This document shows, piece by piece, positions 44,267 to 53,221 of a stretch of 64,000 nucleotides of DNA. Under the pieces are notes generated by a model that was not told the DNA's origin, ran no database searches, and worked only from the letters and a program-made list of their open reading frames with translations. Origin of the DNA: Lachnospiraceae oral taxon 107 str. F0167 (lineage in GTDB: Bacteria; Bacillota; Clostridia; Lachnospirales; Lachnospiraceae); NCBI GenBank assembly GCA_000209465.1, contig GL890594.1, positions 8,634 to 72,633 on the forward strand, in the 5' to 3' direction. The translations under genes were made by a program, and so were the position numbers. The stretch's first letter is position 1. Every line of letters begins with the position of its first letter.

Positions 44267-45502
44267 ATGAGAAGAAGGGTTGTTATTACAGGTATGGGAG
44301 CTATCACTCCTATAGGTCTGAATGTCAATGATTTTTGGAAAAATATAAAAGAAGGTGTACATGGTATTGGACCTATAACATACTTTGATACCACAGATTA
44401 TAAGGCGAAGCTGGCTGCCGAGGTAAAGGGCTTTGATGCCAAAAATTATATGGACCCGAAATCCGCCAGAAGAATGGAGCAATTTTCACAGTTTGCAGTA
44501 GCTGCGGCAAAGGAGGCTATGGAAGATGCAAAGCTTGATATAGCAAATGAAGATCCTTATATGGTGGGTGTTGCGGTAGGCTCGGGAATAGGTTCACTCC
44601 AATCAATGGAAAAGGAATACGGCAAGCTTTTGGAAAAGGGCCCCGGTAGAGTGGCACCCCTTTTGGTACCTATGATGATTTCAAATATGGCGGCGGGAAA
44701 TGTTGCCATTGCTTTCGGATGTAAGGGAAAGAATATAAATGTAGTAACAGCCTGTGCTACAGGAACAAATTGTATAGGTGAGGCTTTCAGATCCATTGTT
44801 TACGGTGAGGCTGATGTTATGCTTGCCGGTGGAGCCGAGAGCTCTATAACTCCTATAGGTGTTGCCGGATTTACTTCACTTACCGCATTAAACACTGTAG
44901 ATGATCCTGACAGAGCATCAATACCTTTTGATCAGGACAGAAACGGCTTTATTATGGGAGAGGGTGCGGGAGTACTTATCTTAGAGGAGCTTGAGCATGC
45001 AAAAAAAAGGGGAGCACATATATATGCCGAGATGGCAGGATATGGTTCAACCTGTGACGCCTTTCATATAACATCACCTGCCGAGGACGGTTCCGGTGCT
45101 GCAAAAGCCATGGAGCTTGCAATAAATGATGCAGGCATGAAGCCTGAGGATATTGACTATGTAAATGCACATGGTACAGGTACACATCACAATGATCTGT
45201 TTGAAACAAAGGCTATAAAAACAGCTTTGGGAGAGCATGCATATAAAGTGGGAATAAGCTCTACAAAGTCAATGGTAGGACATTTGCTGGGTGCTGCAGG
45301 CGCAGTAGAGGCAATTGTATGTGTGAAGTCTATAGAGGATGGTTTCATCCATAAGAATGTAGGTCTTATAAATAAGGATCCTGAATGCGATTTGGACTTT
45401 TTGACCGAGTCAAGAGATGCCAAGGTAACAGGAACCATCAGCAATTCGCTCGGTTTTGGCGGTCACAATGCAAGTATAGTTATAAAAAAATTCGTGGAGT
45501 AG
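44267..45502 (+). CDS. fabF: 3-oxoacyl-ACP synthase II (KAS II)
   Basis: 411 residues from the ATG at 44267, which follows GAGGTGA. Catalytic Cys163 (TACATGTNC), His302 (AHGTGTHHND) and His339 (MVGHLLGAAG) are present. It elongates acyl-ACP with malonyl-ACP. It lies between fabG and accB in the streptococcal-type order. Confidence 0.97.
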   Translation: MRRRVVITGMGAITPIGLNVNDFWKNIKEGVHGIGPITYFDTTDYKAKLAAEVKGFDAKNYMDPKSARRMEQFSQFAVAAAKEAMEDAKLDIANEDPYMVGVAVGSGIGSLQSMEKEYGKLLEKGPGRVAPLLVPMMISNMAAGNVAIAFGCKGKNINVVTACATGTNCIGEAFRSIVYGEADVMLAGGAESSITPIGVAGFTSLTALNTVDDPDRASIPFDQDRNGFIMGEGAGVLILEELEHAKKRGAHIYAEMAGYGSTCDAFHITSPAEDGSGAAKAMELAINDAGMKPEDIDYVNAHGTGTHHNDLFETKAIKTALGEHAYKVGISSTKSMVGHLLGAAGAVEAIVCVKSIEDGFIHKNVGLINKDPECDLDFLTESRDAKVTGTISNSLGFGGHNASIVIKKFVE

Positions 45503-45506
45503 TACT

Positions 45507-45941
45507 ATGCAGATAGATGAAATTATAAAGCTGATAGAAACAGTAAGTAAGAATGATGTTGATTCATTAAACTATGCTACAGATTCAGAAAAGATTGTTA
45601 TAAAAAAGAACAAAAAAAAGTTTGTTACAGGTGAGATTCAGGCTGCCCCGGTACTGCAAAGTGTAAGCTTTGAGGCTTTAAGTGAAAAAGAAAACACCAA
45701 GGTTTCCGGGCATACGGTTACATCACCTCTTGTAGGTACATTCTACAGTGCACCTTCACCGGATGCTCCAAGTTTTGTAAATGTCGGAGACAGAGTTAAA
45801 AAAGGACAGGTAATAGGTATTATCGAGGCTATGAAGCTTATGAATGAGCTGGAAAGCGACTTTGACGGAGTTATAAAGGAAATCCTGGTTAAGGATGAGG
45901 ATGTGGTAGAGTTTGGACAGCCACTGTTTATATTGGAATAA
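45507..45941 (+). CDS. accB: Biotin carboxyl carrier protein of acetyl-CoA carboxylase
   Basis: 144 residues. A variable N-terminal part is followed by a biotinyl domain with TSPLVGTFYSAPSP and the biotin site IEAMKLMNE (Lys110). It carries CO2 between AccC and AccDA. It begins 4 bases after fabF. Confidence 0.96.
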   Translation: MQIDEIIKLIETVSKNDVDSLNYATDSEKIVIKKNKKKFVTGEIQAAPVLQSVSFEALSEKENTKVSGHTVTSPLVGTFYSAPSPDAPSFVNVGDRVKKGQVIGIIEAMKLMNELESDFDGVIKEILVKDEDVVEFGQPLFILE

Positions 45942-45967
45942 TCATAGTATTGATAAAAGGAATATTT

Positions 45968-46393
45968 ATGTTGGGAATCAAGGAAATTCAGGAAATAATA
46001 CCTCATAGGCATCCTTTTTTGCTGATTGACTGCATTGAGGAATTGGAGCCGGGTAAAAAAAGCGTAGGATATAAATGTATTACATATAATGAGCCGCAGT
46101 TTTTGGGGCATTTTCCACAGGAGCCTGTAATGCCGGGTGTGCTTATGATAGAAGCGCTTGCACAGACAGGAGCGGTTGCAATACTCTCATTGCCTGAAAA
46201 CAAGAGTAAGACCGCATATTTCGGAGCTATAAATTCTGCTAAATTTAAAAGAAAAGTAGTTCCCGGAGATAAGCTTAAATTATCCTGTGAGATAATCAGG
46301 TCAAAGGGAAGAATAGGAATAGGAAAAGCTATAGCAAGTGTGGACGGTGAGATTGCGGTGGATGCCGAACTTACCTTTATCATTGGAGAATAA
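45968..46393 (+). CDS. fabZ: 3-hydroxyacyl-ACP dehydratase
   Basis: 141 residues from the ATG at 45968, preceded by AAAAGG. Active-site His48 and Glu62 lie in GHFPQEPVMPGVLMIEALAQ; PHRHPFLLID is at 12-21. It dehydrates 3-hydroxyacyl-ACP. It is joined to accC without a gap (TAAATG). Confidence 0.96.
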   Translation: MLGIKEIQEIIPHRHPFLLIDCIEELEPGKKSVGYKCITYNEPQFLGHFPQEPVMPGVLMIEALAQTGAVAILSLPENKSKTAYFGAINSAKFKRKVVPGDKLKLSCEIIRSKGRIGIGKAIASVDGEIAVDAELTFIIGE

Positions 46394-47737
46394 ATGTTTA
46401 GAAAAGTATTGATAGCAAACAGAGGAGAAATTGCAGTCAGAATCATCAGAGCGCTTAGAGAGATGGGTATTATGAGTGTTGCCGTATATTCGGAGGCGGA
46501 TAGAGACAGCTTACATACCATGCTTGCGGATGAGGCTGTTTGTATAGGGCCGGCGCCGGCAATCAAGAGCTATCTTGATATGGAAAGAATACTCAGTGCA
46601 GCTATTACAACAGGTGCGGAGGCTATTCATCCGGGATTCGGCTTTCTTTCAGAGAATGAAAAATTTGCAAGGCTTTGTAGCGAGGTGGGTATAAAATTTA
46701 TCGGACCTAAGTCTGAAACCATTGCAAAGCTTGGGGATAAATCAGAGGCAAGAATAACTATGCAAAAGGCAAATATTCCCGTAATACCGGGTACTGACGG
46801 AAGTGTAAAGGAAGTTGGTGAAGCCTTAAGTCTTGCAAAAACAATAGGATTTCCGGTAATGATAAAAGCCGCACTCGGCGGTGGCGGAAAAGGAATGAGA
46901 ATATCAAGAGGTGAGAATGATTTTGCGGAAAACTTTATGACTGCAAAGGCTGAGGCACTTAAAGGCTTTTCCGATGATTCCATGTATATTGAAAAATATA
47001 TTGAAAGACCGAGACATATAGAGTTTCAGATTATGGCTGACAGCCATGGCAATGTAATCCATCTTGGGGAGAGGGATTGCTCCATACAAAGAAGACATCA
47101 AAAAGTTTTGGAGGAGGCACCTTCGGTATTTCTTGATGAAGAGCTTAGAGGAAAGATGGGAATGGCGGCTGTAAATGCTGCAAGGGCTGCAGGCTATGAA
47201 AATGCCGGAACTATAGAATTTCTTGTAGACAAAAATAAGAATTTTTATTTTATGGAAATGAATACAAGAATACAGGTGGAACATCCGGTTACAGAGATGA
47301 TCACAGGAATGGATCTTATAAAGGAGCAGATAAAAGTGGCGGCGGGCGAAAAGCTTTCCATTACACAAAAGGATGTGAGAATAGAAGGTCATTCTATAGA
47401 ATGTAGAATAAATGCTGAAAATCCTGAAAAGAACTTTGCACCTTCTCCGGGAAGAATAACAAGTATGCATTTGCCGGGAGGAAACGGAGTCAGGGTGGAT
47501 ACACATATATATGATGATTATACAGTATCTCCTTTCTATGATTCAATGCTTCTAAAGCTTATTGTACACGGCAAGTCAAGACAGGAAGCTATTGCAAAGA
47601 TGAGATCCGCTCTAGGTGAGATTGTAATAGAGGGTGTGGATACAAATATCGACTTTAATTATGAGATAATAAATAATCCATATTTTATAGAGGCTGATAT
47701 AGATACTTCATTTATTGAAAAACAGTTTAAAATGTAG
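46394..47737 (+). CDS. accC: Biotin carboxylase subunit of acetyl-CoA carboxylase
   Basis: 447 residues. The ATP-grasp fold has KAALGGGGKGMR, EKYIERPRHIEFQI, the RDCSIQRRHQK segment and MNTRIQVEHPVTE, all standard for AccC. It carboxylates the biotin of AccB using bicarbonate and ATP. Confidence 0.98.
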   Translation: MFRKVLIANRGEIAVRIIRALREMGIMSVAVYSEADRDSLHTMLADEAVCIGPAPAIKSYLDMERILSAAITTGAEAIHPGFGFLSENEKFARLCSEVGIKFIGPKSETIAKLGDKSEARITMQKANIPVIPGTDGSVKEVGEALSLAKTIGFPVMIKAALGGGGKGMRISRGENDFAENFMTAKAEALKGFSDDSMYIEKYIERPRHIEFQIMADSHGNVIHLGERDCSIQRRHQKVLEEAPSVFLDEELRGKMGMAAVNAARAAGYENAGTIEFLVDKNKNFYFMEMNTRIQVEHPVTEMITGMDLIKEQIKVAAGEKLSITQKDVRIEGHSIECRINAENPEKNFAPSPGRITSMHLPGGNGVRVDTHIYDDYTVSPFYDSMLLKLIVHGKSRQEAIAKMRSALGEIVIEGVDTNIDFNYEIINNPYFIEADIDTSFIEKQFKM

Positions 47738-47761
47738 CGATGAAAGTTTTGAGGTGTTGTC

Positions 47762-49462
47762 ATGTTTAGAAATATGTTTAAAAAGACATATGCAAAAATA
47801 GAGCCGGAAAGCGAAAAGATAGATATTCCAAAAGGGCTTTGGAAAAAATGCAGAATCTGTAAAGAGCCTATTTTTGCAGAGGATGTAAAGGCAAATCTTT
47901 ATACCTGTCCGAAATGTGGCGGATATTTTAGAGTTCATGCATACAGAAGAATAGAGATGCTGGTGGATGACGGAAGCTTCATCGAGTGGAATAAGACAAT
48001 GCCCATATCAAATCCTCTTGATTTTCCGGATTATGAAATCAAGCTTGAAGAAGAAAGACAAAAGTGCAAGCTTAATGAAGCTGTGGTTACCGGAGAAGCT
48101 ACAATAGGCAATGTAAGAATTGCCATAGCCGTATGTGATGCAAGGTTTATGATGTCATCCATGGGAAGAGTTGTGGGTGAAAAGATAACGGCTGCTATAG
48201 AAAATGCTACAAAGGAGAAAATGCCGATTGTTATTTTCTCATGCTCGGGAGGTGCCAGAATGCAGGAGGGGCTTATTTCACTTATGCAGATGGCAAAGAC
48301 CTCAGCCGCTCTAAAAAGGCATCATGAAGCAGGTCAGCTCTTTATAAGTTTTCTTACAGATCCTACTATGGGAGGAGTGAGTGCATCCTTTGCAATGCTT
48401 GGAGATATAATACTTGCAGAACCAAAGGCGCTTATAGGCTTTGCAGGTCCAAGAGTAATAGCGCAGACCATCGGTGCGAAGCTCCCTGAAGGTTTTCAAA
48501 GTGCGGAGTTTTTACTTGAACACGGTTTTATAGATGCGATAGTTGAAAGAACGGAACAAAGAAGTGTTTTAAAGAGAATCTTAAGAGCACATACCTCCGG
48601 CTTTAAGAAAGTAAATCGTATAGAGAGTAAAGATGACAGTGTAGAAAATAAAAAGGAAAAGCATCAGAAGGTAAAAGAACCTAAGAGCGCCTGGGACAGT
48701 GTGGTTTTATCAAGAAGACCTGACAGACCTACGGCAAAAGACTATATCGAAAGATTATTCAGTTTCTTTTTGGAAATGCATGGAGACAGATTATCCGGAG
48801 ATGACGGAGCTATCATTGGAGGTATTGCCAATTATTATGGCAGACCTGTTATGGTGGTTGCACAGCAAAAGGGTAAGAATCTAAAGGAAAATAAGATAAG
48901 AAACTTCGGAATGCCGAACCCCTGTGGATATCGAAAGGCTTTAAGGCTTATGAAGCATGCAAAAAAGTTTGATATGCCTATTATATGTATAGTGGATACC
49001 CCGGGAGCATTCTGCGGTATAGAGGCTGAGGAAAAGGGGCAGGCTGAGGCTATTGCACGTGCATTATTTGAAATGAGCGATATTACAGTGCCGATACTCT
49101 CACTGGTAATAGGGGAGGGAGGTTCAGGCGGTGCGCTTGCACTTGCTGTTGCAAATGAAGTCTGGATGATGGAGCATTCAATATATTCAATACTTTCACC
49201 GGAGGGCTTTGCATCCATATTGTATAAGGATGCAAAAAAGAGCAAAGAGGCTGCCGAGGTAATGAAGATCACATCAAAGGAACTTTTCGATCTGGGAGTT
49301 ATAGACAGAGTTATAAAAGAAGATATACCTCTGACGTTGGACGGTATGGATACGGTAGTGGAGGATTTGACCTCAAATATTGATGATTTTTTTGAGAAAT
49401 ATACTTCAAAATCAAAAGCTGAGATAGAAGAGGACAGATATAACAGGTTCAGAAAGTTTTAA
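47762..49462 (+). CDS. accDA: Fused acetyl-CoA carboxylase carboxyltransferase beta-alpha (AccD-AccA)
   Basis: 566 residues. Residues 1 to about 285 are AccD, with the zinc ribbon Cys30, Cys33, Cys49 and Cys52, then FSCSGGARMQEG and DPTMGGVSASFAM. Residues about 305-566 are AccA, with SRRPDRPTAKDYI, FGMPNPCGYRKALRL, DTPGAFCGIEAEEKGQ and IGEGGSGGALAL. The parts are joined in one frame by a charged linker (about 285-305, with ENKKEKHQKVKEPK). No stop or second ribosome-binding site was found at the joint. In most Firmicutes these are two genes. It transfers the carboxyl group from biotin to acetyl-CoA. GAGGTG precedes the start. Confidence 0.95.
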   Translation: MFRNMFKKTYAKIEPESEKIDIPKGLWKKCRICKEPIFAEDVKANLYTCPKCGGYFRVHAYRRIEMLVDDGSFIEWNKTMPISNPLDFPDYEIKLEEERQKCKLNEAVVTGEATIGNVRIAIAVCDARFMMSSMGRVVGEKITAAIENATKEKMPIVIFSCSGGARMQEGLISLMQMAKTSAALKRHHEAGQLFISFLTDPTMGGVSASFAMLGDIILAEPKALIGFAGPRVIAQTIGAKLPEGFQSAEFLLEHGFIDAIVERTEQRSVLKRILRAHTSGFKKVNRIESKDDSVENKKEKHQKVKEPKSAWDSVVLSRRPDRPTAKDYIERLFSFFLEMHGDRLSGDDGAIIGGIANYYGRPVMVVAQQKGKNLKENKIRNFGMPNPCGYRKALRLMKHAKKFDMPIICIVDTPGAFCGIEAEEKGQAEAIARALFEMSDITVPILSLVIGEGGSGGALALAVANEVWMMEHSIYSILSPEGFASILYKDAKKSKEAAEVMKITSKELFDLGVIDRVIKEDIPLTLDGMDTVVEDLTSNIDDFFEKYTSKSKAEIEEDRYNRFRKF

Positions 49463-49481
49463 ACAGCTATGAAAGGGAAAT

Positions 49482-50669
49482 ATGGAATTCTTAAAAATAG
49501 GTGACAGAAGTTTACTCTATCCGATCATTCAGGGAGGTATGGGAGTAGGTATCAGTCTTTCATCTTTGGCGGCACATGTAGCAGGCAATGGTGGAATGGG
49601 CATCATATCCACAGCACAAATAGGCTTTAGAGAAGATGATTTTTATAAAAATCCGATAGTTGCCAATCTTCGTGCTATAAAGACGGAACTTCAAAAAGCC
49701 AGAGATTTGGCTGTACAAGTATTTGAAAACAGTTTTAAGGTTTCAGAGCAGGCTGCAGGTTTTATAGACAAATTAAAAAATTATAAACCCTTTATAGGCT
49801 TTAATATAATGGTGGCAACAAATAAATATGCCGATTATGTAATAGAGGCTGTAAAAGCGGGAGCCGATATAATTATATCGGGAGCCGGACTGCCGGTGGA
49901 TTTGCCCGAACTTGTACAAAAAGCTCAGGAAATCAGCGATAATGAAAAAAGAACCTGTATAGCGCCGATAGTCTCAGGCAGAAAAAGTGCCAAGGTCATT
50001 TTAAAAATGTGGGACAGAAAGTATAAGACCACGGCGGATGCAATAGTTATAGAAGGTCCGCTTGCAGGAGGACATTTGGGATTTTCCTATGATGAACTTC
50101 ATGAGCTTGGAGCCGATACTATGGCAAGCAGGAATTATAAGAGGGAAAAGTATGATGCCGAGATAAAGGAAATCATAGAAGAAGTACGAATATATGAAGA
50201 AAAATTCGGAAAAAAAATTCCGGTATTTGTGGCAGGAGGCATATATACAAGGGAGGATATAGCACATGTTATAAGCCTTGGTGCTGACGGAGTGCAGATG
50301 GGTACAAGATTTGTGACCACCTATGAATGTGATGCTCCGGATGACTATAAGCAGACCTATATAAACGCAAAGGAAGAGGACATAGTTATTACAAAATCAC
50401 CTGTAGGTATGCCGGGAAGAGCTATCAGAAATGATTTTATGGACAGATTAAAGTCGGGCCCTATACCTATAAGGCATTGCCATAATTGCTTATCACATTC
50501 AATCTGTGACAGAAAGACCATACCGTATTGTATAACAGATGCACTTTGCTCTGCTGCAAATTCGGATGAAAATCATGCATTGCTTTTTTGCGGTTCCAAT
50601 GCTTATAGAGCTACGGGGCTTGAATATGTAAAAGATATTATGCATGAGCTGACAGAGGATATGAAATAA
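49482..50669 (+). CDS. FMN-dependent nitronate monooxygenase/FabK-like oxidoreductase
   Basis: 395 residues, same TIM-barrel family as FabK but longer, with a different N-terminus (YPIIQGGMGVGISLSSLA) and a Cys-rich C-terminal segment (CHNCLSHSICDRKTIPYC, about 336-353) that could bind a metal cluster. The conserved GPLAGGHLGF (catalytic-type His) and FVAGGIYTREDI fit the flavin barrel. It closes the fab operon and may be a second enoyl reductase or a nitronate/lipid detoxifying enzyme. It lies 19 bases after accDA with AAAGGGAAA upstream. Confidence 0.85.
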   Translation: MEFLKIGDRSLLYPIIQGGMGVGISLSSLAAHVAGNGGMGIISTAQIGFREDDFYKNPIVANLRAIKTELQKARDLAVQVFENSFKVSEQAAGFIDKLKNYKPFIGFNIMVATNKYADYVIEAVKAGADIIISGAGLPVDLPELVQKAQEISDNEKRTCIAPIVSGRKSAKVILKMWDRKYKTTADAIVIEGPLAGGHLGFSYDELHELGADTMASRNYKREKYDAEIKEIIEEVRIYEEKFGKKIPVFVAGGIYTREDIAHVISLGADGVQMGTRFVTTYECDAPDDYKQTYINAKEEDIVITKSPVGMPGRAIRNDFMDRLKSGPIPIRHCHNCLSHSICDRKTIPYCITDALCSAANSDENHALLFCGSNAYRATGLEYVKDIMHELTEDMK

Positions 50670-50676
50670 AAAATTT

Positions 50677-50712
50677 AAAGGGCGGAATCGCAGAGCGGTT
50701 TTGCTCTTTTTT
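50677..50712 (+). terminator. Terminator of the fatty-acid operon
   Basis: The AAAGGGC...GCTCTTT outer pairing (50677-50683 with 50703-50709) competes with a short AGAGC/GCTCT stem (50692-50696 with 50703-50707), followed by T6. The stem is imperfect, but position and tail fit. Confidence 0.6.
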
Positions 50713-50757
50713 ATTAATTATTCATTGTATTTTTCTTAAACTATTATTTATATACTT

Positions 50758-50780
50758 TACTAAAATGGTACAGTTTAGTA
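50758..50780 (+). promoter_or_regulatory. Candidate operator upstream of the carboxypeptidase gene
   Basis: 10-bp arms with one mismatch (TACTAAAATG at 50758-50767, CAGTTTAGTA at 50771-50780), 3-nt spacer. A TATAAT at 50833-50838 is the probable -10 box; the -35 is weak. The TACTA...TAGTA ends recall BlaI-family sites, but the regulator is not identified. Nothing else is seen in 50713-50933. Confidence 0.45.
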
Positions 50781-50933
50781 TAAAATCATTGCTATGTAAG
50801 GTTTATGTAATACTTATGTGTAATAAATGTGATATAATATTAATAAGTTAGAGTATTAAATCATAAGAGTTCATTCTAAATCTATGACATCAAATATGAA
50901 CCGTAAAGTAAAATAATAAAGTAGGAAGAAAAG

Positions 50934-52301
50934 ATGAAAATTAAAAAATTAGTTGCCGGTGGCTTATCTATACTATTGTCTATAGGCATGATAAGTTTTT
51001 CATCGGAATACGCTATGGTAACACATGCAGCCATTCCCCCTGATATAAAATCACAGGGAGCGGCGGTTTATAATGCAAACACGGGTGAGTTTTTGTATGA
51101 AAAAAACGGAGACAGGCAGTTTTATCCCGCATCCATCACAAAGATAATGACCACTTTGATTGTTTTAGAGCAGGCAAATTTGAATGACACAGTTGTATTT
51201 TCAAGGGCTGCCACCACCAATTTGGAAGCAGGTGCTACCAGACTTGGTGTAAGTGAAGGCGACAAAATGAGTGTAAGAGATGCTCTTTACGGAACAATGC
51301 TTGCATCGGCAAATGAGGTTTCAAACGGACTTGCCGAGTATGTGGGAGGTTCTATAGCAGGTTTTTCAAGTATGATGAATGCAAGGGCAAGAGAAATCGG
51401 AGCTACAAATACAAATTTTGTAAATCCCAGCGGGTTAAACAATCAAAACCATGTGACAACAGCAAAAGATATGGCTCGTATCGCAGCTGAAGCATTTAGA
51501 AATCCTGATTTTAGGGTGATTGCAGGTACTAAGGTATATAATTTTCCGGCGATAAAGACTAAGGCTGAAGTTACACCTATAAAAATGCATCATAGAATGG
51601 TCAACGGAAGCGATAATTATCCGGGAGTTATAGGCGGAAAGACGGGATATACAAGAAGTGCCGGAAATACTCTTGTCACCTGTGCCGAAAGAAACGGCGT
51701 AAGGCTGATAGTGGTAGTATTAAAGAGTCCGTCCACACATTATGCCGATACAAGGGCACTGCTTGACTACGGCTTTGAAGTTGCTACAACAGGCGGGGTA
51801 AATATATCCTCAAAGGATACAGGAGCAAAAAATGCTGTTGTAAAAGCCAAACAGGAGACAAAGGCTGTAGTTGAAAGTACTTCACAGGCACAGGTAGCCA
51901 TAGCCGACAGTGCAAAGGTGGATGCAGCCCCCAAATCAATCAGTACCTCAGATATAAGAGCTGAGAACTATGGTCCGGGAATGGCTCCTGATATAGGATG
52001 GAAAGAAAGTAACGGCAATTGGTTCTATATAAAATCAGACAGAAGCAGCGCAAGAGCCGAAGTTTTAAATATAAACGGGGAAAAATACTGGTTTGATTCA
52101 AACGGATATATGGCAAGAGGCTGGAGACAGGATACAAGCGGTGCATGGTATTTTATGGAAGATTCAGGTGCTATGAATGCATCGGCATGGCTTAAATATA
52201 ATGGACTATGGTATTATTTTGGAAGTGATGGTAAAATGTTGACAAATACCACCACACCTGACGGCTACACTTTAAATAGTGAAGGAGTTTGGGTAAGCTA
52301 G
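50934..52301 (+). CDS. D-alanyl-D-alanine carboxypeptidase with C-terminal cell-wall-binding repeats
   Basis: 455 residues. A signal peptide (about 1-32) is followed by a low-molecular-weight PBP domain (S11 family) with SxxK Ser67-Lys70 (PASITK), SxN 125-127 (SAN) and KTG 236-238. Residues about 290-345 form a Lys/Ala/Ser-rich linker. Residues about 350-455 hold aromatic repeats of the choline-binding/CW_binding_1 type (GNWFYI, GEKYWF, GAWYFM, GLWYYF). Usual DacA proteins end with a PBP5-type beta domain and amphipathic helix, which are absent; wall binding by repeats seems to replace membrane anchoring. It trims the terminal D-Ala of stem peptides. Confidence 0.93.
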   Translation: MKIKKLVAGGLSILLSIGMISFSSEYAMVTHAAIPPDIKSQGAAVYNANTGEFLYEKNGDRQFYPASITKIMTTLIVLEQANLNDTVVFSRAATTNLEAGATRLGVSEGDKMSVRDALYGTMLASANEVSNGLAEYVGGSIAGFSSMMNARAREIGATNTNFVNPSGLNNQNHVTTAKDMARIAAEAFRNPDFRVIAGTKVYNFPAIKTKAEVTPIKMHHRMVNGSDNYPGVIGGKTGYTRSAGNTLVTCAERNGVRLIVVVLKSPSTHYADTRALLDYGFEVATTGGVNISSKDTGAKNAVVKAKQETKAVVESTSQAQVAIADSAKVDAAPKSISTSDIRAENYGPGMAPDIGWKESNGNWFYIKSDRSSARAEVLNINGEKYWFDSNGYMARGWRQDTSGAWYFMEDSGAMNASAWLKYNGLWYYFGSDGKMLTNTTTPDGYTLNSEGVWVS

Positions 52302-52308
52302 GAGTTTA

Positions 52309-53184
52309 ATGAAAAATATATTTTCTAAAATTTTAGGATTGGGAGTAGTGGGGTGTAGTGCCTTGCTGCTCCGTTCTTTTTATGAGAGAAAGAATTTTAA
52401 AACAGTACAATATGATGTAATAAGCAAAAAAATTGATACTAAAAAGAAAATAGTCTTTTTGACGGATTTACATAATAACAGCTTCGGTAAAAATAATGAA
52501 AAGCTTTTTTATGCAATAGACAGCATATCTCCGGATTTGATACTTATAGGCGGAGATATGATAACCGTAAAAGATAAGCTTGGTATAGAGAATGTATTGC
52601 CGCTTTTAAAAAGGCTTTCAGGCAGATATAAATGTATATATGCAAACGGAAATCACGAGCAAAGACTCGGTGAAAATAAATTCGGATTAAACTATCTTCA
52701 ATATAAGCAGATAATCGAGGGCATGGGCATAGTATATCTTTCAAATAACAGTTTGGATATAGATGATAATATCTGTGTTCACGGTTTGGATTTGTTGAAA
52801 AAATATTATTACAGAAGATATAAAGGCGGTATGGATACAGGTTATATAAAGGAGCATATTGCTATAGACAGAGATAAGTTTAATATTTTGCTGGCACATT
52901 CTCCACTTTTTATAAAGGATTATGAAGAAAGCGGGGTAGATCTTGCACTTGCAGGACATTTTCACGGAGGTACCATAAGATTGCCCGGAGGCATAGGGCT
53001 TATGACACCACAGTTTCATTTTTTCAGCAGATTGGTTGTGGGGATGAAAAGACTTGGGAATATGGTGCAGATAATAGGAGCCGGACTTGGAACACATAGT
53101 GTCAATATCAGATTAAATGATATGTCTGAAATAGTGGTGATAAATCTTAAGCCTCGCAAAAAAAACATTAATTTGGTACAATAG
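52309..53184 (+). CDS. Membrane-associated metallophosphoesterase (YaeI/YkuE-like)
   Basis: 291 residues. An N-terminal hydrophobic helix (about 7-23) is followed by a calcineurin-like phosphoesterase domain with FLTDLHNN, GGDMI, NGNHE, LAHSP and GHFHGG, the five metal-binding motifs. Related YkuE/LpxG-type proteins act on lipid or nucleotide phosphates at the membrane; the substrate here is unknown. AGGAG lies just before the start and 8 bases separate it from the carboxypeptidase gene. Confidence 0.87.
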   Translation: MKNIFSKILGLGVVGCSALLLRSFYERKNFKTVQYDVISKKIDTKKKIVFLTDLHNNSFGKNNEKLFYAIDSISPDLILIGGDMITVKDKLGIENVLPLLKRLSGRYKCIYANGNHEQRLGENKFGLNYLQYKQIIEGMGIVYLSNNSLDIDDNICVHGLDLLKKYYYRRYKGGMDTGYIKEHIAIDRDKFNILLAHSPLFIKDYEESGVDLALAGHFHGGTIRLPGGIGLMTPQFHFFSRLVVGMKRLGNMVQIIGAGLGTHSVNIRLNDMSEIVVINLKPRKKNINLVQ

Positions 53185-53221
53185 TAAGGTTTGGAGATAT
53201 ACCTATATATGTGAGGTGAGT

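Noticed and set aside
46904-47506. 200-codon minus-strand frame inside accC
   Set aside because: Overlaps the conserved biotin carboxylase gene; composition is not protein-like.
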